A model generated the notes under the pieces. It was not told where the DNA came from. It saw only the letters and a program-made list of their open reading frames with translations, and ran no database searches. The translations under genes were made by a program, and so were the position numbers. A stretch of 34,827 bases of DNA from Pseudomonadota bacterium (lineage in GTDB: Bacteria; Pseudomonadota; Gammaproteobacteria; Steroidobacterales; Steroidobacteraceae), in assembly GCA_023433465.1 (NCBI GenBank), contig JAEZCR010000184.1, positions 1 through 34,827 on the forward strand, read 5' to 3'. This document shows positions 15,577-22,319 of the stretch, one piece after another. Numbering within the stretch: the first letter of the stretch is position 1; every line of letters begins with the position of its first letter.

Positions 15577-16425
15577 TCAGGCCGCTTCGGCTGCGATACG
15601 CCGGATGGTCTCGAGCGCGAGGGATATCGGCTCGGATTCGATCTTCGCGGCGTAACAGAGGTATGCGGGCAGGCGGAATCCGGCGGCGCCGGGCACGCGA
15701 TGAACCTTTCCGCCCAATTCATGCTCGCGCAGCATGCGTTTCGGGAAGTAGCCGGTGCCGCCGTGCATCAGCAGTCTTTGCAGTCCGAGCCAGCCGTTGT
15801 TGACCGTGAGCCCTGCGCCCGAGAAGTTCGGATAGGCCAGCGAGTGCTGCGCGTAGAACTCCGCACCCCAGTCGACGTAGATGTAATCGCTGCCGGGGTC
15901 GGGCGACGGATCGGCTCGCGAGGAAACCATCACGAGTTCCTCCTCGAGCAGGGTCTCGACGACGAGACCGGGACGCGCCTGCGGCGTGTACATCACGCCG
16001 ATATCGGCGCGCCCGTCGATCAACATCTCCATGAGGTTGTCCTCGAATCCGATCAGCGCGCGCACGGCGACGTCGGGCGCAAGCGCCGCGAACACCGGCA
16101 GCCAGCGCAGGAGCAGGTCCTCCCACAATCCGAATCGTCCGCCGATCGTGAGCGTCGCGCGGAATCCGCTGATGACGCCGATCTCCTGCCTGGCCTGTTC
16201 GACCGTGCGCGTGAGGAGCGCCGCGTGTTTCTGGAAATGTTGTCCGGCGCGCGTGAGGGTGGTGCCCGACTTGTTGCGCACGAAAAGTTCGGCGCCGAGC
16301 GTTTCCTCGAGACGCTGGATGCGCGTGCTCACGGTCGACTGCGTGACGTGCAGGTGCTGCGCGGCTTCGACGAAGCTGCCTTTTGCGACGACGACGAGGA
16401 AAGTGCGTGCGAGTTCGGTATCCAT
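15577..16425 (-). CDS. LysR family transcriptional regulator
   Basis: A 282-residue regulator. The N-terminal winged HTH (residues 1-60: MDTELARTFLVVVAKGSFVEAAQHLHVTQSTVSTRIQRLEETLGAELFVRN) matches LysR closely. The substrate-binding-like effector domain follows (about 88-280). The ATG at 16425 is chosen because the helix-turn-helix family normally starts right there; the frame extends upstream but overlaps sodB. It is divergent from sodB with an 87-base gap that contains a T-N11-A box. Control of sodB and itself is a reasonable inference. The effector is unknown, and no OxyR-like redox cysteine pair is visible. Confidence 0.9.
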   Translation of the reverse strand: MDTELARTFLVVVAKGSFVEAAQHLHVTQSTVSTRIQRLEETLGAELFVRNKSGTTLTRAGQHFQKHAALLTRTVEQARQEIGVISGFRATLTIGGRFGLWEDLLLRWLPVFAALAPDVAVRALIGFEDNLMEMLIDGRADIGVMYTPQARPGLVVETLLEEELVMVSSRADPSPDPGSDYIYVDWGAEFYAQHSLAYPNFSGAGLTVNNGWLGLQRLLMHGGTGYFPKRMLREHELGGKVHRVPGAAGFRLPAYLCYAAKIESEPISLALETIRRIAAEAA

Positions 16426-16438
16426 CGGAAGGGTCGAT

Positions 16439-16453
16439 ATATAGCTCCAATAT
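16439..16453. promoter_or_regulatory. LysR-type T-N11-A box
   Basis: ATAT-AGCTCCA-ATAT fits the T-N11-A pattern of LysR-type binding sites, with symmetrical AT-rich ends. It sits 14 bases upstream of the LysR start and just upstream of the putative sodB -35 box. Such an AT-rich site stands out in this GC-rich region. Binding is inferred. Confidence 0.35.
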
Positions 16454-16460
16454 TCATCGC

Positions 16461-16488
16461 TTGCAAAAGCGCGGTGCGAAGTTAGTGT
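16461..16488 (+). promoter_or_regulatory. Putative sodB promoter
   Basis: TTGCAA (16461-16466) and TAGTGT (16483-16488) are separated by 16 bases, a plausible sigma-70 promoter. It ends 24 bases before the sodB start and lies directly downstream of the T-N11-A box. The -10 match is only partial. Confidence 0.35.
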
Positions 16489-16512
16489 CGAGCGGCCGCC
16501 CAAGGAGGTCCG

Positions 16513-17115
16513 ATGAACATCGTATTGCCACCGCTGCCGTACGCGCTCGATGCGCTCGAGCCGCACATTTCCCGCCGCACGTTGTCGGCGCACCATGGGA
16601 GTCATCATGCGGCGTATGTCGCGAAAACCCGCGCGATGCTGCGCACGCCCGCGGAGCTCGCCGTACTCGAGGACGTCGTGCGTTCGAGCTACGCGCAGAA
16701 TCAGCCGCTCTTCAACGCTGCCGCGCAGGCATGGAATCACGCATTCCTGTGGAACAGCATGCGCCCCGGGGGAGGCGGCGAGGCCACCGGCGCGATCGCC
16801 GAGGCGATCGAAGACGCGTTTGGAACCCAGCGCAACTTCAGCCAGCAGATTGTCGCGGCCGCCGGTGATCAGTTTGGCAGCGGCTGGGCGTGGCTCGTGC
16901 TCGAGAACGGGAAGCTCCGGATCGTCACGACGTCAAACGCGGACACGCCACTCACGACCGCGCAGATCCCGCTGCTGACGATCGACGTGTGGGAGCACGC
17001 CTACTACCTGGATTACCAGCATCGCAGGCTCGATTACATCGCCGCGTTCCTCGGTCACCTCGTCAACTGGGATTTCGCGAACCGCAATCTCGCGGTGGTG
17101 CCGCAGGCCGCCTGA
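16513..17115 (+). CDS. sodB: Superoxide dismutase, iron type
   Basis: A 200-residue cytoplasmic Fe/Mn-family superoxide dismutase, converting superoxide to O2 and H2O2. The metal ligands H27, H76, D158 and H162 are in place (AHHGSHHAAYV, NAAAQAWNHAFLW, IDVWEHAYYLDY). The second-sphere glutamine Q72 in AAQAWNH, together with GDQFGSGWAWLV, is typical of the iron-specific form, where manganese enzymes carry the glutamine elsewhere. AAGGAGGT lies just upstream of the ATG. The gene is divergent from a LysR regulator and followed by a histidine kinase on the same strand. Confidence 0.93.
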   Translation: MNIVLPPLPYALDALEPHISRRTLSAHHGSHHAAYVAKTRAMLRTPAELAVLEDVVRSSYAQNQPLFNAAAQAWNHAFLWNSMRPGGGGEATGAIAEAIEDAFGTQRNFSQQIVAAAGDQFGSGWAWLVLENGKLRIVTTSNADTPLTTAQIPLLTIDVWEHAYYLDYQHRRLDYIAAFLGHLVNWDFANRNLAVVPQAA

Positions 17116-17155
17116 TCGAGGTTGTTAGTGTGAGAAAACCTGAGGATCGGATCGG

Positions 17156-17194
17156 ATATTTCGAATTGATCCAGCGGGTGCGGGCCGTTACAAA
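17156..17194 (+). promoter_or_regulatory. Putative promoter with 13-base upstream element
   Basis: ATATTTCGAATTG (17156-17168) overlaps a -35-like TTGATC (17166-17171). Seventeen bases later comes TACAAA (17189-17194) as a -10-like box. The identical 13-mer, with the same 17-base spacing to TAAAAA, precedes the homospermidine synthase gene. It lies 29 bases ahead of the kinase start codon, between sodB and the kinase. Confidence 0.42.
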
Positions 17195-17223
17195 GGCTCC
17201 ACTTAAGGAGGAGGACGAACATC

Positions 17224-17928
17224 GTGTGGACCGAAGAGTCGCGCGCCAATCATGCCATGGCGCAGTTTTCGCATGAGCTGCGCAATTGTCTCGGCACCGC
17301 CCGCAACGCGATGCGGGTTCTCGAGATCCGGGACCTCGAACTGTCACATCGCAAGAAGACCCGCAAGCTGATCGCTCGCCAGCTCGAACAGATGACGCGG
17401 CTGGTCGACGACCTGCTCGACGCATCGCTGATCCGCAGCGGCCAGTTCCGCCTCGAATCCGAGCGAATCGACCTGCGCCTTCCAGTGATTCACGCGGCTG
17501 AGGCCGTCGGGTTCATGATCCGCGAGCGACGCCACCTGCTGCATGTCGACTCGCCATCCGAGCCCGTCTGGATACACGGCGATGCCGCCCGGCTGGAGCA
17601 GGTGTTCATGAACCTGCTCACGAACGCCGCGAAGTACACGCCCGCGGGAGGGGCGATCACCGTGACCGTCCGAACGACGGGCGGCGAAGCCGTCGTGGCG
17701 ATCCGCGACACCGGAGTCGGGATTCCGCACGATGTCCTGCCGCACGTGTTCGACCGCTACGTGCGGGCTGACCACTCGCCGGGGACAGTCGGCCTGGGAC
17801 TGGGCCTGCCGCTCGTGCGCAGTCTCGTGGAAAGTCACGGCGGCCGCGTGGAAGTTGTGAGCGAGGGCGACGGACGCGGCAGCGAGTTCAGGGTCCGGCT
17901 GCCACGAAGTCGATCCGGCCGGTCCTGA
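17224..17928 (+). CDS. Orphan soluble sensor histidine kinase
   Basis: A 234-residue kinase containing only the catalytic core. The phospho-acceptor is H17 in the H-box (FSHELRNCLGTARNAMRVLE), which sits almost at the N-terminus. The dimerisation helix pair runs to about residue 80. The ATPase domain follows, with N-box EQVFMNLLTNAAKYTPAGG, G1 DTGVGIPHDVLPHVFDRY and G2 GLGLGLPLV. There is no membrane helix, PAS or GAF sensor domain and no response regulator beside it, so it must sense through a partner. The start is GTG 17224 with AAGGAGGAGG upstream, supporting this short N-terminus. Its promoter element is shared with homospermidine synthase. Confidence 0.85.
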   Translation: MWTEESRANHAMAQFSHELRNCLGTARNAMRVLEIRDLELSHRKKTRKLIARQLEQMTRLVDDLLDASLIRSGQFRLESERIDLRLPVIHAAEAVGFMIRERRHLLHVDSPSEPVWIHGDAARLEQVFMNLLTNAAKYTPAGGAITVTVRTTGGEAVVAIRDTGVGIPHDVLPHVFDRYVRADHSPGTVGLGLGLPLVRSLVESHGGRVEVVSEGDGRGSEFRVRLPRSRSGRS

Positions 17929-17930
17929 CG

Positions 17931-18911
17931 TCAGAACTTGTGTTCGATGCCGATCGCGGCGTAACTCACGCTTTCGTCCGTTCCGCCGATGTCGCCCGTC
18001 GTATAGAAGCCGAACACCCGCGTGTCCTCGCTGAACTGGCGATCGAGTCCCAGCGAGACCAGTGAGTCGAGGTTGTCGACGGCGTCGGCATCGGGGCGGG
18101 TCCGCCAGATGTCGGCGGTCAGGTACTGGAACCTCGCGACGTATTTGCCGAAGGTCCACGCGAGCGATGCACCGTACCCGTCCTCCTCGAGTCCCGCGGC
18201 GTCCGTCATTTGGTAGAGCAGCATGACCCGCGCGTCGCCGAAGGTATAGCCGCCGACGATTCGAGTCGTGTCCACGTCCTCGCCGTCGATGTCGCGGTCG
18301 TGCGCCAGGGCTGCGTAGATCCGCTCCTTTTCATAAACGAGTGATACGGAAACTGCATCGGTCGCCGCATCGTTTTCGCCGCCGCCATCCTCCCCGGGAA
18401 AGAAATTCGCGGTGACGTGCAGCGACTTCGCGATGGCCGGCGTCGTGTAACCGATGTAGTCCTTCAGCCTTTGCTCGCCATTGAACACCCTGAAGATGTC
18501 GCCTTCGAGATCGTCGAAGAGATCGAAATCGCCCTGGGCTTCCTTGAGCGCGGTGTCGTGCCGGCCGAGCTTGATCGTGCCGAACCCACCTTCGAGGCCG
18601 ACGAACTGGTTACGCGGCGTGACGTCGTCTTCGTCTTCACCACTATCTATATTGACTCCCCACTCGAGCTGGTAGATGGCCTTGAGTCCCGCGGTCAGCT
18701 CCTTCTCGCCTTTCACTCCGATGCGGGATGCATTGCTCTTGACTTCTGCCTGCTCGCCGCCCGGCTCGTCGGCATGCTGGACGGTGACGTTCACGCGCCC
18801 GTACACGTCGAGCTCGTCGCCGGCGTGGGCGGGCGAAGCGATCAGGAATGCAGTCAGCAGGCAGGCTGCAGGCGTCGAGACGGCGCCTGCGTTCGCGGAA
18901 AGCCGGTGCAT
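17931..18911 (-). CDS. Gram-negative porin
   Basis: A 326-residue outer-membrane general porin. A signal peptide (to about residue 30, ending SPAHA) precedes a mature start GDELDVYGRVNVTVQHAD, a classic first beta-strand. The body has alternating strands, an RNQFVGLEGGFGTIKLGRHDTALKE segment typical of porins, and a C-terminal phenylalanine (SYAAIGIEHKF) needed for BamA recognition. Loops are rich in Asp and Glu, suggesting a cation preference. The ATG at 18911 lies two bases after the stop of the sugar dehydrogenase gene, so they form one operon, probably coupling solute entry with periplasmic oxidation. Confidence 0.87.
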   Translation of the reverse strand: MHRLSANAGAVSTPAACLLTAFLIASPAHAGDELDVYGRVNVTVQHADEPGGEQAEVKSNASRIGVKGEKELTAGLKAIYQLEWGVNIDSGEDEDDVTPRNQFVGLEGGFGTIKLGRHDTALKEAQGDFDLFDDLEGDIFRVFNGEQRLKDYIGYTTPAIAKSLHVTANFFPGEDGGGENDAATDAVSVSLVYEKERIYAALAHDRDIDGEDVDTTRIVGGYTFGDARVMLLYQMTDAAGLEEDGYGASLAWTFGKYVARFQYLTADIWRTRPDADAVDNLDSLVSLGLDRQFSEDTRVFGFYTTGDIGGTDESVSYAAIGIEHKF

Positions 18912-18913
18912 GT

Positions 18914-20257
18914 TCACTTGTGCGTGACGCGATAGATCGTGCCGTTCGCGTCGTCGCTGACCAGCAGCGCGCCGTCGTGCGTCACCGCGATACCCGCCGG
19001 CCGGCCCCACGCGGTGTCGTTGTCGACGATGAATCCGGTCATGAAGTCCTCGTACTCTCCGCCGGGTTGACCGCCTTTCATCCGTACGCGCACTACCTTG
19101 TACCCGGTGCGGTCCGGCCGCGTATGCGACCCGTGCAGAGTCACGAACGCATCGCCGCGGTATTCGGGCGGAAACGCATCCTGGTCGTAGAACGCGATCG
19201 CGAGTGCGGACGAGTGCGCCTGGAAGAGGACCTCCGGCGCGCGCACGTTGTCCTTCAGATCGGGACGCTTTCCCTTCAGCGCCGGATCCTCGCGGCCGCC
19301 AAGGTAGAACCAGGGCCAGCCGAAGAAATCCCCGTTGTTCACGCGCGCCATGAAGTCGGGGACGAGATCCGGCCCGAGGTGGTCGCGCTCGTTCACCACG
19401 CACCACAGTTCGTCCGTACCCGGACGCATCGCGAGGCCCGAGCAATTGCGCAGGCCGGTCGCGTAGGTGCGCAATCCTTTGCCATCGACGTCGAACTCGC
19501 GTACGACCGCACGATTTTCTTCCTCGCCCCAAGCCGCGCCACGACCGTGTGTCTTCTCGAAGGCGCGAATCTGTTCCAGCGACTTCTGCGGCATGCCATT
19601 CACGCCGAGATTCGAGGCGGATCCGATCGAGACGAACATGCGCTTGCCGTCCTTCGACAACGCAAGGTCCCGCGTCCAGTGCCGCTTGGTTGGAATGTCG
19701 CGCACGATGATTTCAGGCGGACCACCGGCCTTTAACGCGCCGTCGCTGTATGGGTATCTGACTACCTGGTTGGCGGCCGCCACGTATACGTATCGCGGTT
19801 TCGCGCTCGGGACGAACGCGATGCCATAGGGCTTCTCGATGTTTTCCGCGAACACTTCGGGTTGCGCCGGCGTTGCGCCCGACTTCGCGCGGAACACCAG
19901 CACGCGACCCGTGCCGCTTTCGGACAGGAACACGTCGCCATTGGGCGCGACCCGCAGCGTGCGGGGTTGTTTGAGGCCGCTCGCGAACACCTCTACCTGG
20001 AAGCCCTGCGGCAACTTCGGCAGTGCGTCCTTGGGCCGGGCGACGATGTTGATCGGCTTGCCCGCCGAAGCCTCCGGGTCGGAGGGCGTCACCGAAGCCG
20101 GCAGATCTGTGACTTTCATGAGGCGCCGCACCCCCGGTGCGTCCGACTTCCAGCCGGTCAGCGCGTCGGGTCCGGTGCGCAGTTCGCCCGTTTGCGCGAG
20201 CGCGAGCGAAGTCGCGACGAGCAATGACAGCAACGGCAATGAGCTCGGGGTGCGCAT
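18914..20257 (-). CDS. PQQ-dependent sugar dehydrogenase (sorbosone dehydrogenase family)
   Basis: A 447-residue periplasmic beta-propeller dehydrogenase with a Sec signal (MRTPSSLPLLSLLVATSLALA). Propeller motifs include LKQPRTLRVAPNGDVFLSESGTGRVLVF, KHWTRDLALSKDGKRMFVSIGSASN, ATGLRNCSGLAMRPGTDELWCVVNERDHLGPDLVPDF and YRGDAFVTLHGSHTRPDRTGYKVVRV. These fit the soluble glucose/sorbosone dehydrogenase family that uses PQQ. The substrate is not determinable here. A strong AAGGAGG precedes the ATG at 20257. The porin gene follows two bases after its stop. A clear paralogue lies divergently at 20873-22183. Confidence 0.87.
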   Translation of the reverse strand: MRTPSSLPLLSLLVATSLALAQTGELRTGPDALTGWKSDAPGVRRLMKVTDLPASVTPSDPEASAGKPINIVARPKDALPKLPQGFQVEVFASGLKQPRTLRVAPNGDVFLSESGTGRVLVFRAKSGATPAQPEVFAENIEKPYGIAFVPSAKPRYVYVAAANQVVRYPYSDGALKAGGPPEIIVRDIPTKRHWTRDLALSKDGKRMFVSIGSASNLGVNGMPQKSLEQIRAFEKTHGRGAAWGEEENRAVVREFDVDGKGLRTYATGLRNCSGLAMRPGTDELWCVVNERDHLGPDLVPDFMARVNNGDFFGWPWFYLGGREDPALKGKRPDLKDNVRAPEVLFQAHSSALAIAFYDQDAFPPEYRGDAFVTLHGSHTRPDRTGYKVVRVRMKGGQPGGEYEDFMTGFIVDNDTAWGRPAGIAVTHDGALLVSDDANGTIYRVTHK

Positions 20258-20429
20258 ACGTGCCTCCTTGGCGGTGGGCTCCATCCGGGAGGTAGTTTGT
20301 GTACGCCGCACCGGGGAGCGTTGCAATCGACCAGCGGCGGCGTCTGCGCAAGAAGGGCGGAAGCCCGATGACTCCCGATTCCCACAGCGGGAACAGCGGC
20401 AGCTGGCAGCGCGTCCGTCGCACGCGATC

Positions 20430-20435
20430 CACAAT
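20430..20435 (+). promoter_or_regulatory. -10-like box CACAAT ahead of the DUF2231 gene
   Basis: CACAAT ends 6 bases before the ATG at 20442, repeating the layout seen at 1801 and 6045. No ribosome binding site precedes this ATG and no -35 stands out. A leaderless mRNA is inferred. Confidence 0.35.
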
Positions 20436-20441
20436 CGCCGA

Positions 20442-20876
20442 ATGCAAAGAGCCATCCACCCCTTGCACGCGGTGCTGCTCGCCAGCACCGTGCCGCTTTT
20501 CCTCGGCGTGCTGCTCACCGACATCGTGTATTTCCGCACGTACGAGGTGCAGTGGAAGAACTTCGCTTCCTGGCTGCTCGTCGGCGGGCTGGTATTCGCC
20601 GCAGCGGCGCTGGTTTGGGCGCTGGTCGAGCTGATAGGCGCCGGTCGCCGTGCGCCGCGATCATCTCCCGGGTCTTCGCGCGGGTCCTTCCAGCTCGCCT
20701 TCTACTTCGTACTGCTGCTCGTCGTGTGGATCCTCGGCTTCGTCAACGCGCTGGTCCATGCGGGCGACGCATGGGCGAGCATGCCCACCGCTCTCATCCT
20801 GTCCTCGATCCTCATGCTGCTGACCATCGCCGCGACGTGGTCGGGCTTCCTCGGCTCCTGGAGAGTCGGAACATGA
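20442..20876 (+). CDS. DUF2231 family membrane protein
   Basis: A 144-residue inner-membrane protein with four hydrophobic helices: HAVLLASTVPLFLGVLLTDIVYF, FASWLLVGGLVFAAAALVWALVELI, LAFYFVLLLVVWILGFVNALVHA and MPTALILSSILMLLTIAATWSGFLG. The N-terminal IHPLHAVLLAS is the DUF2231 signature. The histidines (HPLH, VHAGD) could hold heme or metal, though this is unproven for the family. Its stop overlaps the start of the following dehydrogenase gene (ATGA), strong evidence for a joint role, for example membrane recruitment of, or electron transfer from, the lipoprotein dehydrogenase. Confidence 0.82.
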   Translation: MQRAIHPLHAVLLASTVPLFLGVLLTDIVYFRTYEVQWKNFASWLLVGGLVFAAAALVWALVELIGAGRRAPRSSPGSSRGSFQLAFYFVLLLVVWILGFVNALVHAGDAWASMPTALILSSILMLLTIAATWSGFLGSWRVGT

Positions 20877-22183
20877 CGCGCCTTTGGTTGTTGCTGGCGC
20901 TGCCGTTGCTGCTGTGCGCGTGCGCGCGCGAGCCGGCCGCGCCGCAGGTTGGAGCGGTCGAGGAGTTGCCCGATCCCGAGCGCGAGCTGTTTCCGACGAT
21001 GAAGATCGCGAAGCCCGCGAAGTGGGGCGACCGGCGACCCACCGTGCCGCAGGGCTACTCGATCACCGCGATCGCGACGGACCTCGCGATCCCGCGCCAG
21101 ACCTTGTTGCTGCCCAACGGCGACATCCTGGTCGCCGAAGGGCGCGGTGGCAACGCGCCCAAGCTCACCCCGAAGGATGTGATCGCCTCGTACATCAAGG
21201 CGAAGGGAACGAGCCCCGTGAAGGGAGGCGACCGCCTGACATTGCTGCGCGATGGGGATGGCGACGGTGTGTACGAAACGCGGACGATCTTCGCGAAGGA
21301 TCTCGATGCGCCTTACGGTCTCGCGCTCGTCGGCAACCAGTTGTTCGTCGCGAACCAGGACGCCGTCGTCAGGTTCGATTACCAGGAAGGACGGACCGAA
21401 GCCGCGGGCGAGCCGGTCACGCTCACCGAACTACCGAAGGACATCAATCACCACTGGACGAAGGCGATGACGGCGAGCGCGGACGGGCGCTACCTGTTCG
21501 TCGGCATCGGCTCCAACAGCAACATCACCGAACGCGGCATGACCGCCGAAGCCGACCGCGCGATGATCTGGCGGATCGACGTGGAGTCGGGTGCGCACAA
21601 GCCGTACGCGACCGGGCTGCGAAATCCCACGGCGCTCGCCATTCAGCCCGGCACGGGGCAGTTGTGGGCCGTGGTCAATGAACGCGACGAGATCGGTCCG
21701 AACCTGGTGCCCGACTATCTCACGGCGGTGAAAGAAGGCGGTTTCTACGGCTGGCCCTACAGTTACTGGGGCAGCAACGTCGACGTCCGCGTGCGTCCCG
21801 AAAATCCGCGGAAAGTCGCCGAGGCAATCCGTCCCGACTATAGCCTGGGCTCGCACGTCGCCGCGCTCGGCCTCGCATTCTCGGCGCCGGCGATGGGCGC
21901 GAATTTCGCCGACGGTGTGTTCGTCGGCGAGCATGGAAGCTGGAACCGCGGCGTGCCCGTGGGCTACAAGGTCGTCTTCGTTCCGTTCCGCGACGGCCGC
22001 CCGGACGGCGCGCCGGTCGACTTCGTGACCGGCTTCCAGGCGGAGGGACTGACGTTCGGCCGGCCTGTCGGAGTGACCGTGGATCCGCGCGGCGCGCTGA
22101 TCGTCGTCGACGACCTGTCGAACACGGTGTGGCGCGTGACGGCCGCGGAGTCGCCGGTAGTTAGGCAGCCGCCGTCCGGGTGA
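20873..22183 (+). CDS. PQQ-dependent sugar dehydrogenase, lipoprotein form
   Basis: A 436-residue paralogue of the gene at 18914-20257. A lipoprotein signal (RLWLLLALPLLLCAC) implies attachment to a membrane facing the periplasm. Propeller motifs match its partner: PRQTLLLPNGDILVAEGRG, HHWTKAMTASADGRYLFVGIGSNSN, ATGLRNPTALAIQPGTGQLWAVVNERDEIGPNLVPDYL, then FADGVFVGEHGSWNRG. It also carries LRDGDGDGVYETRT, an Asp-rich loop of calcium-binding type. PQQ use is by family, and the substrate is unknown. It is translationally coupled to the DUF2231 gene by an ATGA overlap. Confidence 0.87.
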   Translation: MTRLWLLLALPLLLCACAREPAAPQVGAVEELPDPERELFPTMKIAKPAKWGDRRPTVPQGYSITAIATDLAIPRQTLLLPNGDILVAEGRGGNAPKLTPKDVIASYIKAKGTSPVKGGDRLTLLRDGDGDGVYETRTIFAKDLDAPYGLALVGNQLFVANQDAVVRFDYQEGRTEAAGEPVTLTELPKDINHHWTKAMTASADGRYLFVGIGSNSNITERGMTAEADRAMIWRIDVESGAHKPYATGLRNPTALAIQPGTGQLWAVVNERDEIGPNLVPDYLTAVKEGGFYGWPYSYWGSNVDVRVRPENPRKVAEAIRPDYSLGSHVAALGLAFSAPAMGANFADGVFVGEHGSWNRGVPVGYKVVFVPFRDGRPDGAPVDFVTGFQAEGLTFGRPVGVTVDPRGALIVVDDLSNTVWRVTAAESPVVRQPPSG

Positions 22184-22229
22184 CGGTGTTGCGCAAACAG
22201 TGTTCGTTTCCTGCTAACGATCGATTCCA

Positions 22230-22268
22230 ATATTTCGAATTGTCCCCGGAGCTCATCTGGACTAAAAA
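22230..22268 (+). promoter_or_regulatory. Putative promoter of homospermidine synthase with 13-base element
   Basis: ATATTTCGAATTG (22230-22242) overlaps TTGTCC (22240-22245). Seventeen bases later comes TAAAAA (22263-22268). The same 13-mer and spacing occur at 17156-17194 upstream of the histidine kinase. The start codon lies 51 bases after the -10-like box. Confidence 0.42.
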
Positions 22269-22277
22269 GAGCTCTTT
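22266..22277. promoter_or_regulatory. 12-bp perfect palindrome, possible operator
   Basis: AAAGAGCTCTTT is a perfect 12-bp palindrome overlapping the end of the -10-like TAAAAA box. A repressor bound there would block transcription of the homospermidine synthase gene. The regulator is unknown. Confidence 0.3.
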
Positions 22278-22319
22278 CAGCCTGGAGTGGCGCGACATGC
22301 ATCCACTGAAAGGGGTCCG

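Noticed and set aside
18914..22183. Frame-shifted or inverted duplication as an assembly artefact
   Set aside because: The two dehydrogenases differ throughout (signal type, loops, length) and each has a different coupled neighbour, so they are true diverged paralogues.
22266..22277. Rho-independent terminator of the dehydrogenase gene
   Set aside because: The palindrome has no loop or T-tract of the usual sort and overlaps a -10-like box, so an operator is more likely.
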